Of a stretch of 31,973 nucleotides of DNA, positions 20,414-30,297 are shown in pieces (within the stretch, counting starts at the first letter, position 1; each line of letters starts with the position of its first letter). The notes beneath the pieces are model-generated. The model was not told the origin of the DNA, searched no databases, and worked only from the letters and a program-made list of their open reading frames with translations. The position numbers and the translations under genes are program-made. The stretch lies in NCBI GenBank assembly GCA_000969725.1, contig JXSR01S033119.1; one strand, 5' to 3'. Origin of the DNA: Ophiothrix spiculata. Its lineage: Eukaryota > Echinodermata > Ophiuroidea > Amphilepidida > Ophiotrichidae.

Positions 20414-21293
20414 NNNNNNNNNNNNNNNNNNNNNNNNNNNNNNNNNNNNNNNNNNNNNNNNNNNNNNNNNNNNNNNNNNNNNNNNNNNNNNNNNNNNNNN
20501 NNNNNNNNNNNNNNNNNNNNNNNNNNNNNNNNNNNNNNNNNNNNNNNNNNNNNNNNNNNNNNNNNNNNNNNNNNNNNNNNNNNNNNNNNNNNNNNNNNNN
20601 NNNNNNNNNNNNNNNNNNNNNNNNNNNNNNNNNNNNNNNNNNNNNNNNNNNNNNNNNNNNNNNNNNNNNNNNNNNNNNNNNNNNNNNNNNNNNNNNNNNN
20701 NNNNNNNNNNNNNNNNNNNNNNNNNNNNNNNNNNNNNNNNNNNNNNNNNNNNNNNNNNNNNNNNNNNNNNNNNNNNNNNNNNNNNNNNNNNNNNNNNNNN
20801 NNNNNNNNNNNNNNNNNNNNNNNNNNNNNNNNNNNNNNNNNNNNNNNNNNNNNNNNNNNNNNNNNNNNNNNNNNNNNNNNNNNNNNNNNNNNNNNNNNNN
20901 NNNNNNNNNNNNNNNNNNNNNNNNNNNNNNNNNNNNNNNNNNNNNNNNNNNNNNNNNNNNNNNNNNNNNNNNNNNNNNNNNNNNNNNNNNNNNNNNNNNN
21001 NNNNNNNNNNNNNNNNNNNNNNNNNNNNNNNNNNNNNNNNNNNNNNNNNNNNNNNNNNNNNNNNNNNNNNNNNNNNNNNNNNNNNNNNNNNNNNNNNNNN
21101 NNNNNNNNNNNNNNNNNNNNNNNNNNNNNNNNNNNNNNNNNNNNNNNNNNNNNNNNNNNNNNNNNNNNNNNNNNNNNNNNNNNNNNNNNNNNNNNNNNNN
21201 NNNNNNNNNNNNNNNNNNNNNNNNNNNNNNNNNNNNNNNNNNNNNNNNNNNNNNNNNNNNNNNNNNNNNNNNNNNNNNNNNNNNNNNNNNNNN
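20414..21293. other. Assembly gap (880 N)
   Basis: Undetermined bases. The apparent 308-codon frame across it is an artefact of translating N. Confidence 1.
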
Positions 21294-22323
21294 GATTAGT
21301 TTAATCCATGAAATTGCTACTTGAAAAACAATCGCTCTTGAAAGCGGCAGATGGATTGATCAAAGATAAAAAGTTTGTTGTGGTTCCTTCTTATCTCTTT
21401 TTTCCATGGTTGTACCAATGCTCTAAAAGCACTTAGAATGACCAACGTACTGGTCTATATATTAAAAAAAACCTTTTGCTCTATACTACTAACTAGTATA
21501 TAAAAATAAAACCTTTTGCTTTGTCCAGTCCTTTGTGATCAAAACAGTCAATTTAAGATGTTACGCAAAGTTAACTCCTCAAAAGAATAAAATCTATATT
21601 TCAAATGTCGGATATTGTAGCCATAATGTGCTACAGGTTGAATATAATACTGTGACATTCAGCGTGACAATAACCATGTGGCGTCTAACACTTGTTTATC
21701 AATCACTTGCCTGTTAACAATTACAAACCTATTTTAAGACCATGTACTTTATTCATCATGAAGTATGTTTTCATTGAATATTAATTAAAGTGAATACTAC
21801 ATCTATTATTGGGTGAAGACACTCAAAATGCTAGGATAGGCACAAGTTGTTTTCACTATGCTGAGGAATTCAGAGATAAATGCAGAATTCAAAATCAAAA
21901 ATGCAACTGGAGAAATTGTGGATTGTTAACATACAATACACTCTTCTTTTACAGCGTGTAAGCTTGTGATTTCCCCATATAATATCAAAATATGCTTAAT
22001 CAGATTGGGATGCTTACACACCTACTTTACTTACAAAGCTGAGTTGGAAAGAAACGTTGTATTTAAATGAATTAGATGTCAAAATTCCACTTCTTGAACC
22101 AAGTTCAATTTTTGATATAGAGTGACCCCTGAGATTATATGAAATGGAAATTTTGTATTAAAAGAGCACATATTAAATGCCTTTCTATTAAAATATTTAA
22201 AATAATTTAGTTGACAAACCTTCTAAGTGATGAGCATTGTCAAGCTTCAAACATACCCATACCCTTTTCTATAATAATTTCTTTAAAGTCTCAGATTAGA
22301 TTTTTAAAGTCTCAAATAATTAA

Positions 22324-22461
22324 CCCTTTTTATCTGATAGAGCGACTGAGCGTTTCCAAAGGAGCTTACGAGAGAATGCTTAGGCGTTCAAATTTGTATT
22401 GAGTGTAAATTAATTCAGTATGGGCGATGTACACCTGTATTGCAATTCAGGATCGAAAGGG
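22324..22461. mobile_element. Possible 138-bp TTAA-flanked element
   Basis: Starts CCCTTT and ends AAAGGG between TTAA at 22320-22323 and 22462-22465. CCCTTT next to TTAA is typical of piggyBac ends, but the inverted repeat is short, with only a GAT(C) word a few bases further in. It lies in copy 1 of the duplication. The matching place in copy 2 is too rearranged to show an empty site. Confidence 0.45.
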
Positions 22462-22524
22462 TTAAAAAGCTGGTATCACCACTTCAAAGGAATAAGACAA
22501 TATATTAAAACAATATGTAACATT

Positions 22525-22617
22525 ATGCCACAACAAGAATTGGGACTAGATTCAATAGAAATAATCCATCAGCATGTTGTTATTATCTTCCGACACATCT
22601 CTCAACAACATCAGTAA
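22525..22617 (+). CDS. 30-codon open frame conserved between duplication copies (copy 1)
   Basis: ATG at 22525 to TAA at 22615-22617 encodes MPQQELGLDSIEIIHQHVVI followed by IFRHISQQHQ. The paralogous frame at 25937-26029 has the same start, length and stop with only two base changes: CAA to CAG (silent) and CAG to CAC (Gln to His). Surrounding sequence has more changes and indels. The frame is also open upstream. It could be a small ORF, part of an exon, or simply a well-conserved noncoding block; two substitutions cannot separate these. I recognise no family. Confidence 0.25.
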   Translation: MPQQELGLDSIEIIHQHVVIIFRHISQQHQ

Positions 22618-23410
22618 TGATAAATGTTCAAGTCATTTCTTACATGGTTTGGATTATATCAAATGGTAGAGGTAGTATAGCAAATTGAGGCGCCATTTCA
22701 CAAAAGACTTATAATACGAGATAGATCCTAGTAGATTAGTTCCCAAATGATCATGAAACATGATGAGGATTGCAAGAGTGCATCTTAAGACAACAATGGC
22801 AGGATGCTACCCAGACTCCATGCTCCTTACAAGTACAGATATCCCAAGATGCAGTGGTATAATAATACATAAGTTATTCACATCCTGAAGCAGGAATGAA
22901 TATCATTCTCCAACTAGAGCAAACTATTTTTGGCATCTTAAAGGTAATTAAGCACAAATAATGTTATATGCCATCTAACAATGTTATCTATAGAGAAGAG
23001 AAATTACTAAAATGCTTATTAAATACTAAATGTATCAAAAATTATAAATCAGTCTGGACACTACCAAGGATAACAAGCATGAAAGGCTAATTACTATACA
23101 CTTAAAGATCAAGGTTTTAAAGGTTCAGTTTGAAATGACCCTTCATTAATTGGTAATCTGTAGAATACACTAAAATTAAGTGCCAAAGAAGTCACCTGTG
23201 AAATATAGCAATGGAAAATCAAGGGATTAAGTTGCTACAAGTAGCTTTGAAAAGGTGGATATGTTCAAACTTATTAGAGATTATTTGATACATTGTACCT
23301 TAGAAGATACCTTAAAATAAATTTTGCCTGATTAACTCAATACAGAAATGAAAAAAGTAAATAAATAAATAAATAAATAATGACCGATGCGATACATCTA
23401 TATACCTTAC

Positions 23411-23516
23411 TTTAGTTTCTCTTTTCCAATATATTCCATCCTATTCTGTGCCTCTCATGACCTACAGCCATCAAGGCTTGGATTTCAGATACATTATTTA
23501 ATAAGCCTGGAAGTGA
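23411..23516 (-). pseudogene. Weak candidate exon, copy 2 of a duplicated open segment
   Basis: Minus-strand counterpart of 17562-17647. It has a better acceptor (CACTTCCAG before 23516) and the conserved donor GTAAGG beginning at 23410. The frame reads SEIQALMAVGHERHRIGW and then, after an inserted run of about 11 bases relative to copy 1, meets TAA two codons before the donor. If copy 1 is a real exon this copy looks broken. Confidence that either is coding is low. Confidence 0.2.
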
Positions 23517-25112
23517 CCAGTTAACTATTTATAGGTCAATCATTATTTGCAAACACAGAGGCAAACACAGGTCATTTATTTTTCATTCGGATTAGTTTAA
23601 AAAGGGTTAATTACATTTATTGTTGTAGGTCACAGTGTGGAATAATATGTGAAATCACTAAATGCAACAAGTGATAATGAAAAAATTATGTTTATATGAT
23701 TTGAAAAATGTGATGGATCACCCGAAAGGGGGGATTTTGCAGATGATATCAATTTTGATTTTATCATTTCATCTGCTATAGCATTTTCTAAGCTTGAAAA
23801 TGACACCTTACTTGTTGAAATTGATCAAGGCAACCAAATTTTACAACAGAAAATCTGCTGGAAATTCTTATTATTTTCTTTTTTTTTGGCTGCCTATTTT
23901 CACCAGTTTCTCGAAAAGTGTTCTAGTAATGTAAAAAAAACCAATACAATCCAACTGCCATTTTTATTGAATCCTTTCCAAACAAACTAAGTCTAGCTAC
24001 AGTGTCACAGCACAGATACTAATGCCAATGGGCAATTAAAAACTTGAGTGTAAAATTTTGTTCCAAAGTGGATCATCATCCCTAAGGGTGGTCAGTTGAA
24101 TTGCCCAAAGAAGGCCGATATAAAAATCCATAGAGACTGTGTATGCCCTGTTTTTTAAATGTGTCTAAAATACAGCCAATAGTGTTATGCACACAATCAC
24201 ATGTGCAAAAGGGAATTGGGCCAGCTGTAAAGACCTTATGTAACTAACAGTCTCAGTTTTGAATAGAATATCTAGATTGGTCTGGCAAGCAAGAGATGTT
24301 ACTCTAGGTCATTAAATTCTAACTGTCCTCATTTGGAATCAATGAAATAAGATAAGACATGTAATAGTCTTTTTTAATAAACTCAAAATCATATAAGTAC
24401 TTTCTTGTTGAATACAAACCATTAGAATATTGACTGAAATACTCAAAATTGCTTCAAAGCAATACACCTCAAAGTGTTTTGTTAGGTGTACAAATGCTTC
24501 AAAATGCACCTAAAAATAATGACCTTTCCTTAAATCAACCAAGTCAAATCTAAACTGGTCTATCTAAAACTAAAACCCTTTTGCTGTTGTCTGTTGAAAT
24601 ACTAGTCCTCTCTAGGAAAAGCAATCAATTTAAGCTGTTACCCAAAGTGACCTTTCAAGACAACTCTTAAGTATAACAAAATGTTATCTTGATATCCTGA
24701 ATATTGAAGCAAATGTGCAACCAACAGAATGAGCACAATACTGCAACATTCAGTGTGACAATAAACCAATGCCGCCTCTCACTTGTTTATCAATCACTTG
24801 CCTGCTAACAAATTATGTTTTTCAAATAGGATTCAGAAACTATTTCAGACTATGAAATTTGTACATTCTAAAGTACGTTTTCATAAATATTACATGAAGT
24901 GATGCACAATGAGTAAAAATGTATTAATTATTATGTGAAGATAACTGAAAATTTCATGATAAAGTAATATGTTGTTTTTATAGTTTGCTGAGGAATTCAG
25001 AAACAGTAATAATGCATCATGTTTCTTTAAGACCACTGTGGATTTCAATCTACATTAAAATGCAACTGGAGTAATTGTGAATTGTTGACATACAATGCAC
25101 TCTACTTTCACA

Positions 25113-25205
25113 GCGTGTAAGCTTGTGGCTTCCCAATAGCTCTCATATACTCACTCTGATCAAGATAGAGTAATCAGGCTGGGATGCTTACACGCCTACT
25201 TTACT
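25113..25205 (+). repeat. Hairpin conserved between duplication copies
   Basis: GCGTGTAAGC (25113-25122) pairs perfectly with GCTTACACGC (25196-25205). Further in, TCCCA can pair with TGGGA. In copy 1 (21956-22019) GTGTAAGC still pairs with GCTTACAC and CCCCA with TTGGG, although the loop differs in length and sequence. Function unknown. Confidence 0.4.
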
Positions 25206-25632
25206 TGGATAAACCCAAGTTGGACCAAACGTGGTGTTTCCACAACATTTTGTTACATTTGCTTCAGAAAGTAAATTAACTAGGGCGTTCAAATAAACTG
25301 GGCGTTACAAATAATATGATACAAAATGAATATATGTTTTTGTCTATGGATTTCCTTTTTCATATGCTCTCTTTTTAAATTGTAGGTAAAACATCTTGTT
25401 TACACTAGATTTGGAGATATTCCTTTACATGCGAATTGCATCATAACCTCAGGAATCGCAGGACAAAAATATGTATGTGTAGAGTTTATTCAGTTTTGTG
25501 GGTAAAATTTCTTGGTTTCATAGTTGTTATGCTGATAAAATATAAAATTAGAAATGCTTTTATATTGAAAGTGTATGAACAAAACATTCTCAAGTGATAG
25601 CTACTGCTTGGTTGCACATATCAAAGGAAAAT

Positions 25633-25856
25633 GCAAAAGAAGATATCAGGACCTTCCCATCATGCCTTGCTTCCAATGGGATTATTAATATGGGTTGCAA
25701 TGAGAGGGTTTAGTGTTGAAACATAGCATAATCAGCAGACCTCATCCCAATTTGCATTTAAGATATGTTTCATTACCTAATCCTCTCTTTACAACCCGTA
25801 CAAAAAATATCTTTGAAAGCAAGGCATGATGGGAAGGTCCCAATATCTTATTTTGC
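25633..25856. mobile_element. 224-bp foldback MITE
   Basis: Arms of about 80-90 bp are inverted copies. Read inward, both begin GCAAAA(G/T)AAGATAT and then share GGACCTTCCCATCATGCCTT plus GCTT, followed by weaker matches (GGGTTG, AGAG). It is found only in copy 2 of the duplication, so it probably arrived afterwards. Noncoding. No clear target duplication. Confidence 0.75.
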
Positions 25857-25936
25857 AAGTATCAGATAATTAAAAAACTTGGAACTATTACTTTGTTAAA
25901 GAAATTAGATAACAAATGAAAACAATATGTAACATC

Positions 25937-26029
25937 ATGCCACAACAGGAATTGGGACTAGATTCAATAGAAATAATCCATCACCATGTTGTTATTATCT
26001 TCCGACACATCTCTCAACAACATCAGTAA
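25937..26029 (+). CDS. 30-codon open frame conserved between duplication copies (copy 2)
   Basis: Counterpart of 22525-22617 with identical start and stop positions in the alignment and one amino-acid change (Gln to His at residue 16). The same caveats apply: coding status is unproven. Confidence 0.25.
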   Translation: MPQQELGLDSIEIIHHHVVIIFRHISQQHQ

Positions 26030-26799
26030 TGATAAATGTTCAAGTCATTTCTTACATAGTTTGGATTATATATCAAATGGTAGCGGTTGTATAGCAAATT
26101 GAGGCGCCGTTCTGAGAAGACTTATATTGTGAGATATATCCTAGAAGATTAGTTCCAAAATGATCATGAAACATGATGAGGATTGCAAGAGTGCATCTTA
26201 AGACAACAATAGCAGGATGCTACCCAGACTCCATGCTCCTTACAAGTACAGATATCCCAAGACGCACTGGTATAATAATACATAAGTTATTCACATCTTA
26301 TAGCAAGTATAAATACCATCTCTCTACAACTACTGCAAAAAGTTAAGGTGAATATTCCATTAAGAAACAAGTATGAATGAATACAATTAAAGCAAAAGGT
26401 TTCTCTTCAATTCGGCAGGAAAAACACCTGTCGAAACTTGATGTCAAATGTGAAGTTATCTAATACCAAGCTTTTTTTTAAACGGGCGCAGGGCGATTTT
26501 TACCCAACGGTCCTCACATTTTCGCGCCCGGTTTGGACCAAAAATAACACACCAAGGCGCCGCCGAAAATATGCAAGTGTCGCCCAGTTGTAAATCAGAA
26601 TTTCAGAATTTATTTGCACATAAGATGTAATGATGAATTGAACATAAAAGCTTAAGAAAATTCAACGAAATTTGTGAAAAACATCACCTTAGAATGACAC
26701 AAACATTGTCTGTTGGCAAGGTTACCTTTCTCATAATAGTATTTAGTAAATCTCAGTTGTTAATTCCATGTTTTATTAATATTTTTCGTATCTTCAATC

Positions 26800-26932
26800 G
26801 CCGCTCGCCACAGTATCATCATCTTGTTTACATCACGTGACCTAAGCGAAAATTAGGCTTGCGGTGTAGTCATTTGCAGAGGGGGTAGAAAAGTTTACAT
26901 GGCGTAATTTATTGGCGACTGTTCACTGTTCC

Positions 26933-26965
<33 letters not shown>

Positions 26966-27188
26966 GTAACGTCTAGACTGTCATAACTATTATTTTTAGA
27001 TTAAAAAATCACTTGATTTCAGAAACACTTTCTTATTAAAAATCCTTAATAAACGACCATTTTTGCTAGCTGCACCCCTATTCTCTGTACATAATGGACG
27101 ATTCCGTTTTTTAATGACGTAGAAGCTATTTTGGTTCAGGGGAAACACCACTCAAAATGGCGGCTTCAAGTGGAATTTTCTCGGAAAG
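26800..27188 (+). promoter_or_regulatory. Promoter-like segment inside the hAT-like element
   Basis: Contains TCACGTGA (26833-26840, a palindromic E-box of the USF/MITF type), a TGACGT half site near 27113, and AAAATGGCGGC (27154-27164). The last is a YY1-type motif that also supplies an ATG at 27157. That ATG opens MAASSGIFSER up to a possible donor at 27188|27189 and then stops. A second exon-like scrap at 27275-27332 reads through MQFDERKRDEIK to AGAG|GTAAAT, but its phase does not fit the first. It may be a captured host promoter and first exon or the element's own promoter. A (TGAT)n tract lies within, at 26934-26963. Confidence 0.35.
26934..26963 (+). repeat. (TGAT)n microsatellite
   Basis: About seven tandem copies of TGAT inside the hAT-like element. 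Confidence 0.9.
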
Positions 27189-27906
27189 GTTACTAAGTTA
27201 GACCCTCATTTATTTGCTAAACAACACAAAACGTACTTTTTTGGTATAATATCCTAAATTTAGACATTTCAAAGATTATTTTGAAATGAAAAACATGCAA
27301 TTTGACGAACGGAAACGGGACGAAATTAAGAGGTAAATCGGAACATTTTCCACGTGTTCAGCCAGCATCGTACGTAGCATGACTTAGCGCGCCGTTCGCT
27401 CTAAAAACTGAGAAATTATCTGGTTGGATTGCGGAAGAATTTGACCAATTGCTTACAGAAAACATTGTTCCAGATGAGTTTTAATGAATTCAGATAATTT
27501 TTAAAACAACAGTTTGTATGAAAATGATTTTAAAAGTGAAAATAATGAACAAAAATGTACGAAATAAAATAGAATAAATGTGTAAACAAACCAAACTTTT
27601 AGGAGTGGGTTTGCACAGGTCTCAGTTTTGTTGCATAGAGAAATGGTAGTCCAATCCATCTAGTTTCACTTTTTACTGCTGTGAACTTTAAAAGGTCTCT
27701 TCATTAATGTTAAATACTTAACAAATAAAAGAAAAAGTCAATAATGAAAGAAAAAGTTTTTTATTCAATTATATACGATTTCCGAAATGGCTCCCAGTCT
27801 TGAAAAAATGGCTCCCGGTTCTCTGGAAATTTTAAGGACCAGGAGCCGCTTTTTTCAGATTTCTGGCTCCTGGTCCTTGCCCCCTTAAAAAAAGCTTGTC
27901 TAATAC

Positions 27907-28613
27907 ATAAATTGTGATAATAACTTTCAACTGTGTAAATTAGCATCATTTGAATTTCTTTGACAGCATTTTGACTTGTTTTGGATACTTTGAACATCTC
28001 ACTGCTGCAAAAAATATCCCTGGGATTAAAACAATATGATGTTCTACATTTGTGTATGGGTATTGTAGAAAAATTAGGGGAGGAGGTAGGATTTCAAATA
28101 CCTTTCCCTCTGACTGCATATTAGTGCATAATGACGTCATATAACCAATAAAAATACTGATCAATTGAAAACTGATACCAAGAAAATGAAATTAAGATGG
28201 CTCATCATCTTACATCTTCTCATTTTATTCCTTGGACATTTATTCGCCTATAGTATTAGAGATTCCTTTTCAATATTGCAGCATTTAGTAGTGCTTTCAA
28301 TATCAGGTTAACTGTTCTTTTTATACGTCATCTTGCATTTCATGCACCAACTCATCCAGAAACACATCCATTTTGTAACAGAGCTGTCAAAAAATCTGAC
28401 ACATTTTCAACTAAATTGGATTCTATTTGAGAAATGAAAGCTAACCTAATTTCTATCTATCTCAACGTGCTGTATCAAATTCTTTTTTCACATTCACTTG
28501 AAGAAAATCATTCAAATGTGTGGTACAAAGATTTTGAGGGAAAACTGGAGTGAAGAGAACATTCCTTTGTTCATTTTGTGCTCCTTTCCCCTTAAATAAA
28601 TCATTTCAGGGGT
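27907..28613. other. Noncoding stretch
   Basis: No supported gene or repeat. The minus-strand frame at 27946-28164 lacks splice or motif support. Confidence 0.4.
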
Positions 28614-29009
28614 GCTCTGGCAAAATGAGCGGAAAGTCCAGAAATTTCAAAATTGAGTTTTTGACATGTTTTCATTTTCCATAATGCCAGCTTTCAAATG
28701 ATATCATATGTCACTCTTTCTTTTCCCATTCTTCATTTAGAGATCAAAATACAACGCAGTCTAATGAATATCTGGTAATAAAAAGTAGCCAAAAAGCAAT
28801 GTCGAAGTTACTAAATACCATAGCGTATAATATTAGCAAAATTCGAATAATTGCACTTCCCTTCATAATTGACCTTCACAACTCAAGATATAGGTATAAA
28901 GTCTTATGCATTATGAGTCAAAAAAAATCAATCTTTTCACCATTTTTTAACTTTAGAAGCCATTTAATCAAAATCATCATTCCCAATTTTCAGCTCGTTT
29001 TGCCAGAGC
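28614..29009 (+). mobile_element. 396-bp MITE, copy 2 of the 8506-8922 family
   Basis: Left end GCTCTGGCAAAATGAGCGGA. The right end read inward is GCTCTGGCAAAACGAGCTGA. It shares several interior blocks with the first copy in the same order and orientation but is diverged, so both are old. The flanking CAGGGGT on the left and ATCCCAC on the right may belong to longer hAT-type ends. Confidence 0.75.
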
Positions 29010-29024
29010 ATCCCACATATAGCT

Positions 29025-29042
29025 AACAAGATCGATCTTGTT
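29025..29042. repeat. Perfect 18-bp palindrome
   Basis: AACAAGATCGATCTTGTT lies 15 bp past the end of the preceding MITE. It may be chance or a remnant of another foldback. Confidence 0.6.
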
Positions 29043-30297
29043 CAGTTGGTGTGTTTTCATCAGATGATGACACTGGTCTTCTTCTCTTGCTACTTCATGA
29101 TGTACAATTAGTGGTCTTACAGACAATTTTGTCTTAGCAAAGTGAATTCAATGACAGTGAAGTGTCTCAGCTTCCGCTCGGAAGGAAATTAACAATTGCT
29201 TTTTATTCTGTCCCAACTGACAACAGACCTTGAAATTAATTAACATGCAAATGATTTGTTCAACCGGACATGTTTGGTTTTGCAGCTTGGTTTGACTTGA
29301 ACAGCTAATTTAATAACTGTTTAGTAAATTTACATCTTCAGAAGATAACTCAAAATGAATGATTATCCAATCTGGCCGTATATTTATCTATGGATTAATC
29401 AACTATCTTTATCAACCTATCTTTATCTTTAGTAATCATCTTTATTGCAAATTCAAAGGCTTGAAATTTTCATTAGATAGCAAATATAGGCAAGGGTAAT
29501 ATCAATTCATTTGATTGCATTTTTTAATTTTTGCATAGGGATTGAAATAAATCTGTGGATATCAGAATTCCTATTGAATCAGTATTTTATCAGATAAATT
29601 TTGTCTTTAGACTGTTATAAGAGCTAATTCAAAGGCTTGCACATACAGTACCAACATGCATGTTACACATGTTAAATAAATTGTTAAATTAAATACAGTA
29701 TCATAAGCTAAGGACCACATTTTAGGCTCTATATATTATATCACAGCCAATAAACAATAACCCCACATCCAATTCACATGTTACAGCCATGCACCTTGGT
29801 GTTTTGACTGACATCTACCTGCATCAAACCAAATTTAGACTATACTGAATAATTTATAAGCAAGCATTAGTACTTGTATAGCTATCCACCTGAATATGAA
29901 TACAGTCAAACTACCCAAATATGAACTAATTAATGCTCTTTAGACTATACTGACAGTTGGCTAAATGATATTGGTGTGATCAGCCAGATTTGAGCCCAAG
30001 TCTTGCCAAACATTATTCTTCATAAATACAATAATATTTTCAAATCATTGAGAAAGCAGAGTATCCCTTTACACTTTATAATATCCAGAAAGGGATTTGG
30101 GTATATTTGACTCTATTCAAAGACAAAAAGTCGGTCGGAAAAGTCGCAATTAATGATGTGATTTAATGAGTTTTTCTTACAGGTGCTATGAACCCTGGCT
30201 GAAGATGAAATGCCATTCTTGCTTGGTTACTGTGATAGGCCTACAATATTAATGTTTCTCTCTTGTTTATAGAATGTACTCCTACATATATCTCATC
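29043..30297. other. Noncoding stretch
   Basis: AT-rich with no supported features. Confidence 0.4.

Larger units (their letters stand above)
18421..21408. mobile_element. 2988-bp P/hAT-like DNA transposon with TIRs, partly in an assembly gap
   Basis: The left end CATGGAAAAAATAGATAAGA and the right end read inward, CATGGAAAAAAGAGATAAGA, both continue AGGAACCACAAC, giving 31 matches in 32. GTTGTAC flanks both ends (18414-18420 and 21409-21415), a 7-bp target duplication (8 bp if the next C is counted). The paralogous sequence in duplication copy 2 near 24485 lacks the element, so the insertion is directly visible. Homology between the ends continues inside with indels: ATCCATCTGCCGCTT occurs in both subterminal regions. 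The CATG start and 7-8 bp duplication suggest the P or hAT superfamily. No transposase is readable; 880 bp are unsequenced. Confidence 0.85.
17040..22930 (+). repeat. Segmental duplication, copy 1 (interrupted by a transposon)
   Basis: Homologous in the same orientation to 23040-26310. Matching anchors: 17110-17340 with 23090-23300, 17558-17735 with 23401-23590, 17880-18420 with 23940-24485, 21416-21720 with 24486-24790, 21880-22060 with 25050-25250, and 22508-22886 with 25920-26298. The homology stops exactly at 18420 and resumes at 21416, on either side of a 2988-bp transposon. Identity looks to be roughly 80-90% by eye with many indels, rising to about 94% in the last 380 bp. Confidence 0.9.
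23040..26310 (+). repeat. Segmental duplication, copy 2
   Basis: Same-orientation paralogue of 17040-22930. It lacks the transposon found in copy 1: copy 1 GTTTGTTGTAC followed by CAATGCTCTAAAAGCAC corresponds here to GTTAGGTGTAC followed by AAATGCTTCAAAATGCAC (24481-24510). It has insertions of its own, at about 23711-23940 and a foldback element at 25633-25856. No intact gene is visible in either copy. Confidence 0.9.
26467..27898 (+). mobile_element. 1432-bp hAT-like element with a perfect 8-bp target duplication
   Basis: TCTAATAC flanks both ends (26459-26466 and 27899-27906). The left end is CAAGCTTTTTTTTAA and the right end read inward is CAAGCTTTTTTTAAG. The 8-bp duplication and CA start fit the hAT superfamily. 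A smaller inverted relative lies at 7351-7931. Near the right end, GGACCAGGAGCC (27837-27848) and GGCTCCTGGTCC (27864-27875) form a perfect 12-bp hairpin stem. There is no transposase-length frame, so the element is non-autonomous or has carried foreign sequence; the interior is unusually GC-rich and promoter-like. Confidence 0.85.

Noticed and set aside
20398..21324. 308-codon open frame
   Set aside because: It is almost entirely undetermined bases translated as X; not evidence of a gene.
22660..22700. let-7-like words (GAGGTAGTA in copy 1, GGTAGCGGTTGTATAG in copy 2 near 26081)
   Set aside because: Neither copy carries the full 22-nt microRNA, the two copies match different parts of it, and no complementary 3' arm follows.
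22793..22880. Plus-strand frame beginning MAGCYPDSMLLTST
   Set aside because: YPDSML recalls BTB/KCTD domains, but the ATG is ATA in the other duplication copy, no further domain residues follow, and there is no splice context.
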